Shown here: piece after piece, positions 16,463-25,481 of the stretch
How the letters are laid out: each line of letters opens with the position of its first letter
Numbering within the stretch: position 1 is the stretch's first letter
Origin: CAIWHR01 sp963779805
GTDB taxonomy: Bacteria; Pseudomonadota; Gammaproteobacteria; Burkholderiales; Casimicrobiaceae
Direction of reading: 5' to 3'
Assembly: GCA_963779805.1 (NCBI GenBank)
Contig: CAVZZN010000005.1
Coordinates: 62,001 to 126,000 of the forward strand
Length of the DNA: 64,000 bases
Program-made: the position numbers and the translations under genes
The notes under the pieces: generated by a model
Told to the model about the DNA's origin: nothing
The model's input: only the letters and a program-made list of their open reading frames with translations
The model's database searches: none

Positions 16463-18238
16463 TCAGGCGAGCCGCGCCGACGCCGGATACGGCGGCACCT
16501 CGTCGACCCGGCCCGCGCTGATGTCGCGCTGCATCGCCTGCCACCACGCGGGATCGAGCAGATCCGCGTGCCACGCGCGGAACGCCTCGCGCGTGCGCGA
16601 ATCGGTCAGGAGGAATGTCTCGAACTCCTCGGGGAACACGTCGTGCGGCCCGACCGGGTACCACACCTCGCCGCTCATCTCGTCGAAGCCCGGGGGCGCC
16701 GGCGGGATGCGCCGGAAGCTGCAGTCGGTGATGTACTCGATCTCGTCGTAGTCGTAGAACACCACCCGCCCGTAACGGCTGATCCCGAAGTTCTTGAACA
16801 GGAGGTCGCCCGCGAAGATGTTGACGGCCGCGAGCTCCTTCAGCGCATCGCCGTATTCGCGCATGACGTGCCGGCGCTGGGCGTCGTCCGCGGTCTCGAG
16901 GACCATGTTGAGCGGCTTGAGGCGCCGCTCGATGTAGAGGTGCTTCACGATCACGTGAGCGCCCTCGATCTCGATCACGGACGGCGCGACGGCCTGCAGC
17001 TCGGCGAGGAGCTCGGGATCGAAGCGATCGAGCGGAAACGGCACGTCGGAGTATTCCAGCACGTCGGTCATGCGCCCGACGCGGTCGTGGCGCTTCACGA
17101 GCATGTACTTCTGCTTCACGCGCTCGCGATCGGTGTCCTTCGAGGCCGCGATGCGATCCTTGATCACCTTGAACACGTACGGATACGACGGCAGCGTGAA
17201 CACGCTCATCACGAGCCCGCGGATGCCCGGGCGCGATGATGAAGCGGTCGCGCGAATGCTTGAGGTGATGCAGGAAATCGCGGAAGAAGAGGTTCTTGCC
17301 CTGCTTCTGCAGCCCGAGCATGGTGTAGAGCTCGGCGGCCGTCTTGTCCGGCACGATGGTGCGCAGGAACTCGACGTACGCGGAAGGCACCTCCATGTCG
17401 ACCAGGAAGTAGGCGCGGTTCGCCGAGAACAGCACGCCGAGGTCGCGCTCGGCCGTGAGCGAGCGCGTCCAGGCGCAGCTTCCCGCTCGGCGCGTGCCTG
17501 ACGGCCACCACGAAGGGATAGAGGTGCACGCCGTTGATCACCCGCCCGACGACATACGCCGTCTGGTTGCGGAAGAAGAGGCTGGAGAGCACCTGCACCT
17601 GGTGGTTGGCCTCGAGCCTGAACGGCCGCGGGAAGCGGCGCCGGAATGCGCGCAGCACACCCGCCAGGTCGCGCCGGAAGTCCTCGAACGGCAGCTCCAG
17701 CCGGCAGTCGAGCACGATGTCGATCACCGCGTGGCGCAGGCCCCGCTGCAGCGGGTAGTAGCTGCGGTACGACGGCGGATCGGCGTCGATGTGCTCGGTC
17801 GACAGCGTCGGGCGCACGAAGATGAAGCGGTTGTGGAAATACGCGCGGTGCAGGATCTTCACCGACACCGAGTTGAAGAACGTCTCCGCGCACTCCGGCT
17901 GCTTGTGCTCGATGAGCAGCCCGATGTAGTGCAGCTTCACCTGCTCCCAAAGCGCATCGTCGATCGCGAGCGTCCGCGGCCGCGAGCTCGCGCTCCACGC
18001 GTTCCGCGGTCTCGAGCACGCGCCGGTCGTAGAAATCGATGCGATCGCGGCCGACGTGCTGCAGCGCGAGCCAGCTCGCCGTCTCGTAGTAGCGCTTGGC
18101 GGCGCGGGCGCACTCGCGAAAGAGGGAGTAGTGGCGGTTGAATCCCTCCAGCACCCAGCGGGCGATGGCGAGCGCCTGGTCCGCACGCGGTGCGCTCGGA
18201 CGCTCTACCTTGGCACGGACGACGGAGGTTGCGGGCAT
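16463..18238 (-). CDS. aceK: Isocitrate dehydrogenase kinase/phosphatase
   Basis: About 592 residues, the usual AceK length. The N-terminal regulatory half includes WVLEGFNRHYSLFRECARAA, FIFVRPTLSTEHIDADPPSY and RNQTAYVVGRVINGVHLYPF. The kinase half includes GLVMSVFTLPSYPYVFKVIKD (phosphate loop), VNIFAGDLLFKNFGISRYGR and VFYDYDEIEYITDC. AceK switches isocitrate dehydrogenase off by phosphorylation so carbon enters the glyoxylate bypass. The sequence as given changes frame three times (near 17970, 17462 and 17227). Each break keeps family similarity on both sides, and two look like one extra base in a G or C run. No aceA or aceB gene is in the window. Confidence 0.85.
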   Translation of the reverse strand: MPATSVVRAKVERPSAPRADQALAIARWVLEGFNRHYSLFRECARAAKRYYETASWLALQHVGRDRIDFYDRRVLETAERVERELAAADARDRRCALGAGEAALHRAAHRAQAAGVRGDVLQLGVGEDPAPRVFPQPLHLRAPDAVDRAHRRRSAVVPQLLPAAAGPAPRGDRHRARLPAGAAVRGLPARPGGCAARIPAPLPAAVQARGQPPGAGALQPLLPQPDGVCRRAGDQRRAPLSLRGGRQARAEREAAPGRARSRPSATSACCSRRTAPTSWSTWRCLPRTSSSCAPSCRTRRPPSSTPCSGCRSRARTSSSAISCITSSIRATASSSRPGIRGLVMSVFTLPSYPYVFKVIKDRIAASKDTDRERVKQKYMLVKRHDRVGRMTDVLEYSDVPFPLDRFDPELLAELQAVAPSVIEIEGAHVIVKHLYIERRLKPLNMVLETADDAQRRHVMREYGDALKELAAVNIFAGDLLFKNFGISRYGRVVFYDYDEIEYITDCSFRRIPPAPPGFDEMSGEVWYPVGPHDVFPEEFETFLLTDSRTREAFRAWHADLLDPAWWQAMQRDISAGRVDEVPPYPASARLA

Positions 18239-18281
18239 GGGGAGTCGGGCGACCGCAGCGGGCGCCCGCAGGTGCGCCGGC

Positions 18282-18590
18282 CTACTTGCTCTGCTCCTGG
18301 AATTCCTTCACGGCCGCGTTGTACTCGTCGATGGCGGCGTTGCCGGCCTTCACGAAGGCCTCGGCATTCTTCTGCTGGACCGCGACGTACTTCTTGATGC
18401 ACTCGGCGTACACGTCGACGTCCTTGCGGAAATTGCGCTTCTGGGTGTCGGAGGAGAGCCGCCCGGGATACTCGGGCTTCTTGCAGCCGTGACGCGGCAC
18501 GGCGACGGTGCCGTCCTCGGACGCGATCGCCGGCGCAGCGAGGCCGAAGGCCAGGATCACGGCGGCGGCGAAGCGGGAGGTGGGGTGCAT
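18282..18590 (-). CDS. Small exported protein of unknown function
   Basis: 102 residues. A signal peptide (FAAAVILAFGLAAPAIASED) is followed by a mature domain with two cysteines (HGCKKPEYP and YAECIKKYV), which could form a disulfide, and a lysine-rich helical C-terminus (NAAIDEYNAAVKEFQEQSK). It is not recognised beyond being an exported, charged helical protein. The start at ATG 18590 follows GGAAAGGACC. It lies upstream of aceK with a 43-base gap. Confidence 0.6.
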   Translation of the reverse strand: MHPTSRFAAAVILAFGLAAPAIASEDGTVAVPRHGCKKPEYPGRLSSDTQKRNFRKDVDVYAECIKKYVAVQQKNAEAFVKAGNAAIDEYNAAVKEFQEQSK

Positions 18591-18707
18591 GGGTGGGGTC
18601 CTTTCCGGTAAATGGCACATTCTAAAGGTCCGGCGCGCCCGTCGCGCGACCGGGATAAAACGCGCGGCTGCGGCGCGGCGCTGACCGGTCGGTGCGCGGG
18701 CGGGGGC

Positions 18708-19412
18708 TCAGCGCTGGCCGGTCAGCGCGCGGGTGAGCGCGCGAAGACCCGTCTCGACGAGGTCGAGCCCGCCCGGGTCGGGCGCCGCGGCCGGATCCGG
18801 ACCCGTGCGCCCGGCCATGAGCAGCGCATCGGCGAGCTTGCCGACATCCACGCTCGTGCGCTGCGCCTCGGCCTCGCGATATCCGGCGAGGGCGCGCGCG
18901 ACGGAGTCGGGATCGAGGGCGACGATGGCGCTGCGGCACCAGGGGCACACGGCATTTTGCTCGAGGTCGACGGGGCCGCCGCACGACGCGCAGCGGATCA
19001 CCCGCACTTGCGCCTTCAAGCGCGCGAGCTCGTCGGGCGGCAGGGGGCGGATGAACGCCTTCTCGCGCAGGAACTGGAGGAACGGCGTGAATCGCCCGTG
19101 GCCCTTCTCGCAACGGTAGTACGCGAAGCGTCCCGTCCTGGTCTGATCGTGCGTGAGCACGAGCGCGACGCTGCAGCGCGGACAGGGCAGGCGCGCCGGC
19201 AAGGGCTCGCGCGTCTGCGGCGCGCTCTCGTGGATGCAGCGAAACAGCTCGAGGGTCGCGCCGGGCGTGAGCTGCACGCTTTCGAACGCGTCGAACCACA
19301 GGGCCCGGCAATCGCCGCACAGGTCGACCTGCACGGTGCCGAGCGGCTTGCGCTCGAGGACGAGCGCGCGCATCGGTCGGCCGCAGCCGGGGCAAGCGAC
19401 GGACGGCGTCAT
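18708..19412 (-). CDS. Zinc-ribbon protein with zf-TFIIB-like motif
   Basis: 234 residues with three CxxC-type zinc ribbons: CPGCGRPM ... CGDCRALWFDAFE (zf-TFIIB style), CPRCSVALVL ... YYRCEKGHGR, and CASCGGPVDLEQNAVCPWC. The C-terminal 70 residues are an Ala/Asp/Arg-rich tail. Function unknown; such proteins are often linked to protein quality control or nucleic-acid binding. I start at ATG 19412 (MTPSVACPGC). The frame is open upstream into the metallopeptidase gene only because of a two-base gap there, and a hairpin at 19434-19462 separates the genes. Confidence 0.7.
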   Translation of the reverse strand: MTPSVACPGCGRPMRALVLERKPLGTVQVDLCGDCRALWFDAFESVQLTPGATLELFRCIHESAPQTREPLPARLPCPRCSVALVLTHDQTRTGRFAYYRCEKGHGRFTPFLQFLREKAFIRPLPPDELARLKAQVRVIRCASCGGPVDLEQNAVCPWCRSAIVALDPDSVARALAGYREAEAQRTSVDVGKLADALLMAGRTGPDPAAAPDPGGLDLVETGLRALTRALTGQR

Positions 19413-19433
19413 GCCGGGTCTCTCCCCACACCG

Positions 19434-19462
19434 GCTGTTCGGAACGATCGGTTGCGAACAGC
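19434..19462. repeat. Stem-loop between metallopeptidase and zinc-ribbon genes
   Basis: Eight-base arms GCTGTTCG and CGAACAGC around a 13-base loop with weak inner pairing. It resembles the 408-438 hairpin. Its position after the metallopeptidase stop codon at 19499 suits a transcript end or processing site. Confidence 0.5.
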
Positions 19463-19498
19463 GAGGTCGATTGCCCACGGCGACCGGCCCCGCCGCGA

Positions 19499-20393
19499 TC
19501 AGCGGTTGCTCGCGAAGGTGTTGCAGGAGCGGACGTCGCCGGAGTCGAAACCCGTGCGGAACCAGTAGCGTGCGCTGCTCCGCGGTGCCGTGCGTGAACG
19601 CATCGGGCACGACGTAGCCCTGCGTGCGCTTCTGGATCGTGTCGTCGCCCACCGCCGCAGCCGCGCGCAGGCCCTCGTCGATGTCGCCCGGGTCGAGCTT
19701 GTTCCAGCTCTGCACGTAATGGCCCCACACGCCGGCGAAGCAGTCGGCCTGCAGCTCGAGGCGCACGGACAGCGCATTGCGCTGCGCTTCGCCCATCGTG
19801 CGCTGCTGGTCCGCGAACTGCTTCATGATCCCGAGCTGGTTCTGCACGTGATGGCCGACCTCGTGCGCGATGACGTAGCCCTGCGCGAAGTCGCCGGGCG
19901 CCTTGAACCGCCGCGTGAGCTCGTCGAAGAATTGGGTATCGAGGTACAGGCGCTGGTCGCCGGGACAGTAGAACGGGCCCGATGCCGCGCTGGCCATGCC
20001 GCAGGCCGAGCGCACGCCCCCGTGGAAGAGGCTGAGCTTGGGCGGATCGTACTGCCCGCCCATCTTCTGGAAGATCTGCGTCCACACGTCCTCGGTCGAG
20101 CCCAGCACGCGCTCGACGAATTCGCGGTTGGGGTCGATCGCGCCCGCGCCGGGCGGCGCCTGGCTCGGGCCGTAGCCCGGTTGCGGCGCAGGGGCCTGCA
20201 CCACGGGTCCGCCGCCGCCCATGAGCGCGCCCAGCATGTCGAGGGGATTGATCCCGAACAGCAGGCTCGCGATCACCGCGACCACGATCACGCCGCCGGA
20301 AAGCCGGACCGGCATGCCGACGCCATAGCCGCCCCGTCCGCTGCTGCCGACGTCCTCGACGTTCTCGCTGCGCCGAAAATCCTGCCACCGCAT
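19499..20393 (-). CDS. Neutral zinc metallopeptidase, YpfJ/COG2321 family
   Basis: About 297 residues. The order is an N-terminal cytosolic MRWQDFRRSENVED tag, one membrane helix (GGVIVVAVIASLLFGIN), a proline/glycine-rich linker, and a catalytic domain with HEVGHHVQ (zinc histidines and glutamate) and ELQADCFAGVWGHY (third ligand). The end, WFRTGFDSGDVRSCNTFASN, is the usual family C-terminus but is one frame away. The sequence CGCACGCTACTGG near 19572 appears to lack two bases. It is anchored in the inner membrane with the protease facing the periplasm; substrates are not known. Confidence 0.85.
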
Positions 20394-20459
20394 GCTGTTC
20401 TCCCCGGGCTAGATGCAACACTTCGACGGTGGCTGCAACCGGCGTGCCAGGCGCCGGCT

Positions 20460-20894
20460 TTAGCGGCCCGCCGCGAGCCAGCGCTTGAGCTCCGCCGCGC
20501 CCAGCGCGCCCGACATGCGTGCCGCCTCGGCGCCGCCCTCGAACCGGATCACGGTGGGAATGCTACGGATACCGAAGCGTTGCGCAAGGGCAGGGTTGGC
20601 ATCGGTGTCGACCTTGGCGAATTGTGCCTTGCCCGCGAGGTCGCGCGCGGCGGCCGCGAACTGCGGCGCCATCGCGCGGCACGGACCGCACCACGTGGCC
20701 CAGAAATCCACCACCACGGGCAGATCGTTCCGGCTCACGAAGGTCTCGAACGTGGCGTCGGTGAGCTCGACCGGCGTGCCGGGGAAGAGCGCGGACTTGC
20801 ACGACCCGCAGGTGGGATCGGCGTCGATGCGCTGCGGGTCGACGCGATTGACCGCGGCGCAACGAGGACAGACGGTGTGCACGCTGGGCTCCAT
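20460..20894 (-). CDS. trxC: Thioredoxin 2
   Basis: 144 residues. An N-terminal zinc ribbon (VCPRCAAVNRV ... CGSCKSALFPG) is followed by a thioredoxin fold with the active site FWATWCGPCRAMAP and the cis-proline loop RSIPTVIRFEGG. This two-domain layout is specific for TrxC, which reduces disulfides and is often induced by oxidative stress. I start at ATG 20894 (MEPSVHTVCPRC), fifteen bases inside the longest frame, because the zinc ribbon begins there. It lies downstream of the esterase gene, with the perfect palindrome at 20954-20991 between them. Confidence 0.9.
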   Translation of the reverse strand: MEPSVHTVCPRCAAVNRVDPQRIDADPTCGSCKSALFPGTPVELTDATFETFVSRNDLPVVVDFWATWCGPCRAMAPQFAAAARDLAGKAQFAKVDTDANPALAQRFGIRSIPTVIRFEGGAEAARMSGALGAAELKRWLAAGR

Positions 20895-20953
20895 GGGAAT
20901 GCGGGACACGTCCGTACATGGCTGCCTGCGCGGGGCGTTTCAAGTCCGCCGCC

Positions 20954-20991
20954 GCCTCGTTGTCCCGAACAATTGTTCGGGACAACGAGGC
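20954..20991. repeat. Family B perfect 38-base palindrome
   Basis: GCCTCGTTGTCCCGAACAA is followed at once by its exact complement, with no spacer. It lies between the esterase stop (21026) and the trxC start (20894), both on the minus strand. A perfect zero-loop palindrome this long in a GC-rich genome is not expected by chance. Possible roles are a terminator, a protein-binding site or a mobile repeat. Confidence 0.8.
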
Positions 20992-21025
20992 ACGTGGGCA
21001 CGGGCGTGCGCCACACCGGCACGGG

Positions 21026-22132
21026 TCAGGGCTTCAGCGCGCGGTAGAGGAACGGCAGGCTCGCGTCCATCCGGTAGTCGATGGACGAGTGCGTGTCGTC
21101 GAACTCCTCGTAGCGGTGCGCGATCCCCGCCTCGGCGAGCCGCAGCGACAGCAGGCGCGTGCCGTAGTGCAGGTGATACTGGTCGCGCCAGCCGCAATCG
21201 ATGTAGATGCCGCGCAACGACTGCAGGTTGGCGCGATAGCGGCCGACGAGGCGCACCGGATCGTGGCGCAGCCACGCCTTCCAGCGCTCGGGCAGGAGCT
21301 CGCCGGTCTCGAGATTGAACGGCACGCGAAAGCCGTTGGGCGCGGCGGGATCCGGATCGTAGCTCGCGGCCATCGCGAGGTTCATCAGCGCGTGCGCCTC
21401 GGCGTCGGACAGCTTCTCCTTGCGCCACACGTGCTCGAGAAAGCGCTGCACGCGGCCGTCGTCGACGCCGCCGCCCGCCGTGCGCGCTGCGGCCGCGACA
21501 TCGATCGGCCCCGACTTGCGCGCCGGCTCGCGAAACTTGTCGAGCTCGTTCAACGTGCGCGGCCAGTCGCAGTAGTAGCAGAAGTCGAACAGCGCATCGC
21601 CCGAATGATCGGCGATCGCACCCCAGTGGCGCGCGTACTTCATGCCGTGGATGATCGCGCCGTAGCCGCCCGACGACTTGCCGAAGCAGCCGCGATGCTC
21701 GCGCGAAGCGAGCGTGCGGAATTCGCGATCGACGAACGGGATCAGCTCGCGAACGAGGTAATCCGCGTAGTTGCCGATCGCACTGCTGTTGACGTACTGG
21801 TTGCCGCCGAGGCTCGTGAAGCAGTCCGGGAACACGATGATCGCCGGGCCCATCTTGCGCTCGTGCACGAGCCGGGCGGCGCGCTCCGGAACGTTCTCGT
21901 CGAACGGTCGCCAGTTCGTGTGCGCGAGCCCCGATCCGGTGAAGCCCACGAGATCCCACAGCACCGGGAAGCGCCGGCCAGGGCCCGCACCTGCGCCCCG
22001 GTCGTATTGCGGGGGAAGCCACACCGCGAGCTTGCGCGCGTGGGGGTCGCCGAGGGGGTTGTCCTGCAGCACGTGGGACACGTGCTCGAGCACGACGAGC
22101 GTGCCGGATGCACCTGCGGGGCGTTTGCGCAT
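21026..22132 (-). CDS. Putative esterase, alpha/beta hydrolase (enterochelin esterase-like)
   Basis: 368 residues. It begins with a beta-strand domain (VVLEHVSHVLQDNPLGDPHAR) and has an esterase D-like hydrolase core: PAIIVFPDCFTSLGGNQYVN, the nucleophile elbow GCFGKSSGGYGAIIHGM (serine in KSSGG) and a C-terminal histidine in FDDTHSSIDYRMD. It is likely cytosolic, since no signal peptide is seen. It acts on an ester of unknown structure. The start at ATG 22132 lies 38 bases after the otsB stop on the same strand, so it may belong to the trehalose operon; a role in acyl-trehalose metabolism is possible but unproven. Confidence 0.75.
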   Translation of the reverse strand: MRKRPAGASGTLVVLEHVSHVLQDNPLGDPHARKLAVWLPPQYDRGAGAGPGRRFPVLWDLVGFTGSGLAHTNWRPFDENVPERAARLVHERKMGPAIIVFPDCFTSLGGNQYVNSSAIGNYADYLVRELIPFVDREFRTLASREHRGCFGKSSGGYGAIIHGMKYARHWGAIADHSGDALFDFCYYCDWPRTLNELDKFREPARKSGPIDVAAAARTAGGGVDDGRVQRFLEHVWRKEKLSDAEAHALMNLAMAASYDPDPAAPNGFRVPFNLETGELLPERWKAWLRHDPVRLVGRYRANLQSLRGIYIDCGWRDQYHLHYGTRLLSLRLAEAGIAHRYEEFDDTHSSIDYRMDASLPFLYRALKP

Positions 22133-22169
22133 GCGAGCCTGGCGGCGGGACCGGAAGCCCGACAGCTTA

Positions 22170-22955
22170 TCACCCGTATCCTGCCCGCTGCGTCGGCGTC
22201 GAGGCGAGGATGCGCGCGACCTCGCGCAGCAGCGCCCCGACGTCCTGCTGGCGCGCGAGGAAGAAGTCCGCCGCGGTCTCGCCCTCGGGCTCGACGCGGA
22301 TGGTGCGCACGCCGGGAAGGCGAAGCTCGAACACGTCCTCGTCGGTGATGTCGTCGCCGATGTACACGGCACGGTCGGTGCGTGCGTGCGCGATGAGCTC
22401 GCGCAGCGCGTCGCCCTTGTGCGGCGCGTCGGGCGGCACGAGGTTCAGCACGCGCTTGCCGGCAACGATCCGCGGCGCGGGATCGAGCGTGCGCACGACG
22501 TCGAGCAGCGCGTCGCGCGCCTGCTCGGGACTGCGCGCGAGGCGATAGTGCAGCGCGAGCGAATAGCCCTTGTCCTCCACGAGCGTGCCGGGCAGGCGGT
22601 CGTGGATCCTGCTCGCGCGCACGGCCGCGGTCCACTTGCGGCACACGCGGACGTAGCCCGGTCCTGCGGCCTCCGTGCCGGGAATGCCTTCCGCGCCGTG
22701 GTTGCCGACGAAGTAGCGCGGCGTGAACCACAGCATGCGCCGCGCATCGCGCACGGCGCGGCCGGTGACGATGGCGACGGGCGTGCGCACCGCGAGCGCC
22801 GCGAGCAGCTGCTGGACCTCGTCGGGCACCCTCGCCTCCTCGGGGCGCGCGGCGATCGGGGCGAGCGTGCCGTCGAGATCGAACGCGAGCAGCAGCCTGC
22901 CGTGCAGGAACTGGCGCAGATCGGAGACGGCGGCGGGCGACAGCGCGCTCTTCAT
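22170..22955 (-). CDS. otsB: Trehalose-6-phosphate phosphatase
   Basis: 261 residues of the HAD superfamily. Motif I is LLAFDLDGTLAPIAARPEEA with the nucleophile and acid aspartates; motif II is PVAIVTGRAV; the cap carries FVGNHGAEGIPG; motif IV is AVYIGDDITDEDVFE. It removes phosphate from trehalose-6-phosphate to give trehalose, an osmo- and stress protectant. The ATG at 22955 overlaps the otsA stop as ATGA, so the two enzymes are translationally coupled. Confidence 0.93.
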   Translation of the reverse strand: MKSALSPAAVSDLRQFLHGRLLLAFDLDGTLAPIAARPEEARVPDEVQQLLAALAVRTPVAIVTGRAVRDARRMLWFTPRYFVGNHGAEGIPGTEAAGPGYVRVCRKWTAAVRASRIHDRLPGTLVEDKGYSLALHYRLARSPEQARDALLDVVRTLDPAPRIVAGKRVLNLVPPDAPHKGDALRELIAHARTDRAVYIGDDITDEDVFELRLPGVRTIRVEPEGETAADFFLARQQDVGALLREVARILASTPTQRAGYG

Positions 22956-25217
22956 GCGCGGTCCGCTCCGGCCACCCTCCGGTGCTCGTCGATGCGCGCG
23001 ACCACGCGCTCGCGCTGGCGCACGCGCGCCGCGTCGAGCAGCATCGTTCCGGCCCACCAGTAGATGTTGAACTCGGCCACGAGCCGCCGCATGCTGTTCA
23101 TGCGCACGCGCTGCTCGTCCTCGGGCATGGTGAGCGCGCGGAAGATGGCCTGCGCGCACTGCTCGGCGTGATACGGATTGACGAGCAGCGCGTCGTGCAG
23201 CTCGCGCGCGGCGCCGGTGAACTGCGAGAGCACGAGCACGCCGCGCTCGTCGTCGCGCGAGGCGATGAATTCCTTCGCGACGAGGTTCATGCCGTCGTGC
23301 AGGCTCGTCACCACGCAGACGTCCGCGGCGCGGTAGTACTCGTTGATCAGCTCGGGCTCGTGGTGCTGCGTCTTGAGACGGATCGGCTGGTAGGCGCCAC
23401 GCCCGAAGCGGGTGTTGATGCGCGCCGCGGTGAGCTTCAGGCGCGCCTCGAACGCCTGGTATTCCTCGAGCGAGCTCCGCGTGGGTGCCGCGATCTGCAC
23501 GAACACGAACCGGCCGACGAACTCCGGGTGCAGCTCCAGCAGGCGCTCGATCGCCACCAGGCGCTCGATGATGCCCTTGGTGTAGTCCATCCGGTCCACG
23601 CCCACGCCGAGCAGGCTGCGGGGGGCGATGCCCTCGCGCGCGAAGGTGAGCGCGCGGCATTCGGCGACCGGAAGCTGCGTGTCCTGCCATTCGGGCGGCC
23701 ACTGGATCGAGATCGGGTAGTGCTCGACGCGCGTGAGGTTGCCCTGGTAGGAGATCGTCGACGACTCGTGCTCGATGCGCGTCTCGAGATAGCGATCGAC
23801 CGTCTCGAGGAAGTTCTGGCGGTGGAAGCGCGTGTGGAAGCCCATGATGGTGCTGCCGAGCATGCCGCGCAGGATTTCCTCGCGCCACGGGCAGATGCCG
23901 AACGACTCGGGGTTCGGCCACGGGATGTGCCAGAACGTGATGATCGTCGCCTTCGGCAGCCGCCGGGCGATGAGGCGCGGGGCGAGCGCGAAGTGATAGT
24001 CCTGGATGAGCACGACCGGATCTTCCGTCCGCGCTTCGTCGCATACGGCATCGGCGAAGCGCCGGTTCACCGCGACGTACTGCGCCCAATCCCCGCTGCG
24101 GAACACCGGACGCACGTGCGCGAAGTGGCACAGCGGCCAGAGCCCTTCGTTGGCGAAGCCGTAGTAGTAGCCTTGCTCCTCCTCGGCGGTGAGCCATACC
24201 CGGCGCAGCGTGTACGCGGGATGCTCCGGCGGCACGGCGAGGTGATCGTGCCGGTCGACGACCTCCTTGTCGGCATTGCCGCTGCCGTGCGCGACCCACG
24301 TCCCGGAGCACGCCCGCATGATCGGCTCCATCGCGGTGACGAGGCCGCTCGCGGGACGGCGCACCGTGATCCGGCCTTCGGCGTCGCGCGCGTGGATGTA
24401 CGGCTCGCGATTCGAGAGCAGCAGGATCTGGTCCCCGGGGAAATGCTGCCGCAGCACCGTCCGAAGCATCTCCGGATCCCACGGGCCCTCCTGGTCGCGC
24501 GGCCGGCGGGCCACGTCGACCTGATGCAGCAGCGCGCGCAGGTCCGAGAGCAGCGGCTGCATGTCGGGATCGTCGCGCTGCGCGAACGGCTGCAGGATGC
24601 CCTCGCCGCGCAGCATCGCGCGCATCCCCGCGAGCCAGCCGCGCCAGCTCATCTGCGCGATGAGCACCGTCACGAACGAGATCGTGATCCCGAGCAGGAC
24701 GAAGAACACGATGAGGTAGCGCCGCGTGTCGGCGCTGCGGCGCTCGACGAAGCTCATGTCGTGCACGAGCATCAGGCTGCCGATCTCGTGATCGCCCGCG
24801 ACCACCGGCTGGCGCACGACGTGCACGAGCCCGTGCGGAAGGCGCACCGCGGGCCGCGGCTTGCCGGAGGCGTCCGCCGGAAGCTTGCAGCCGAGCGAGG
24901 AGGGATAGGTGTCGGTCGCGTAGAGCACCGTGTCCGAAAGGTTGCAGAACGCGATCGCGTACAGCCGGTCGTCCTGCAGCAGGCGCGAGAACAGGCTGTT
25001 GATGCGCATCGGGGCGTCCTCGCGCCACCATCTCGGCCACCTGGTCCTGGATGGTGTTGGCGACCAGCCGTGCGCGAACGTCGAGATCGTTGGTCCACCA
25101 GCGCAGCGTCAGGCTGTCGACCAGCGGCACGAGCGCGTAGGCGAGAAGCGCGAGGACGAGCGTGAGCGGCGCGATGAAGCGCAACGCGAGGCTGATGGAG
25201 CGAAGGCGGCTCAGCAT
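22952..25217 (-). CDS. otsA: Trehalose-6-phosphate synthase with N-terminal membrane sensor-like domain
   Basis: About 755 residues. The last 470 form a GT20 synthase: LLSNREPYIHARDAEGRITV, VLIQDYHFALAPRLI, FWHIPWPNPESFGICPWREE, GVDRMDYTKGIIERL and DGMNLVAKEFIA. They join UDP-glucose and glucose-6-phosphate. Ahead of them is an extra module: TM1 (LRFIAPLTLVLALLAYALVP), a periplasmic domain of about 120 residues, TM2 (YLIVFFVLLGITISFVTVLI) and a HAMP-length linker. The first 65 residues are one frame away, with one C missing near 25023 (join VAEMVARE/DAPMRINSLF). The layout of a sensor protein fused to a metabolic enzyme suggests synthesis controlled by an external signal. Confidence 0.85.
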
Positions 25218-25388
25218 GACGTGCAGTGTCGCGCGCGGGACGGCCGCGGGCCGTTGGTGCTGCGACGTTCTCCTCCCGTTTGACGGCGTGCGGCTGACAT
25301 GACCTTTCCGGTTCGTGCTGCTGTGGCGCCGCGCCAGGGCATTCGACCCCGACCGGCGAGGGCGGTTCCGGAGCTTCTCCCGTGCGCG

Positions 25389-25404
25389 TGGCACGGGACT
25401 TGCA
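25389..25404 (+). promoter_or_regulatory. Sigma-54 (RpoN) promoter
   Basis: TGGCACG-GGAC-TTGCA matches the sigma-54 consensus exactly, with GG at 25390-25391 and GC at 25402-25403, ten bases apart. Transcription would start near 25415, about 67 bases before the ATG at 25482. Sigma-54 promoters need an enhancer-binding activator; its site was not identified. Confidence 0.75.
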
Positions 25405-25420
25405 CAATCACCTGCATTCA

Positions 25421-25437
25421 CGGCGGCAGGGCCGCCG
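25421..25437 (+). promoter_or_regulatory. Hairpin in the predicted 5' leader
   Basis: CGGCGGC-AGG-GCCGCCG, a seven-base stem with a three-base loop just after the predicted sigma-54 start site. It could stabilise the short transcript or affect translation. Confidence 0.45.
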
Positions 25438-25481
25438 CTGCCGCGTGCGTGGCGCGGCAGGTCGCCAGACAGGAGCACGCC

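Noticed and set aside
18210..18240. A second sigma-54 promoter at TTGGCACGGACGACGG
   Set aside because: The -12 TTGC element is not at the required distance, so the spacing fails.
18708..20393. A metallopeptidase/zinc-ribbon fusion protein
   Set aside because: The fusion exists only because of a frame break near 19572. The family C-terminus of the peptidase and a stop codon lie in the neighbouring frame, and a hairpin separates the genes.
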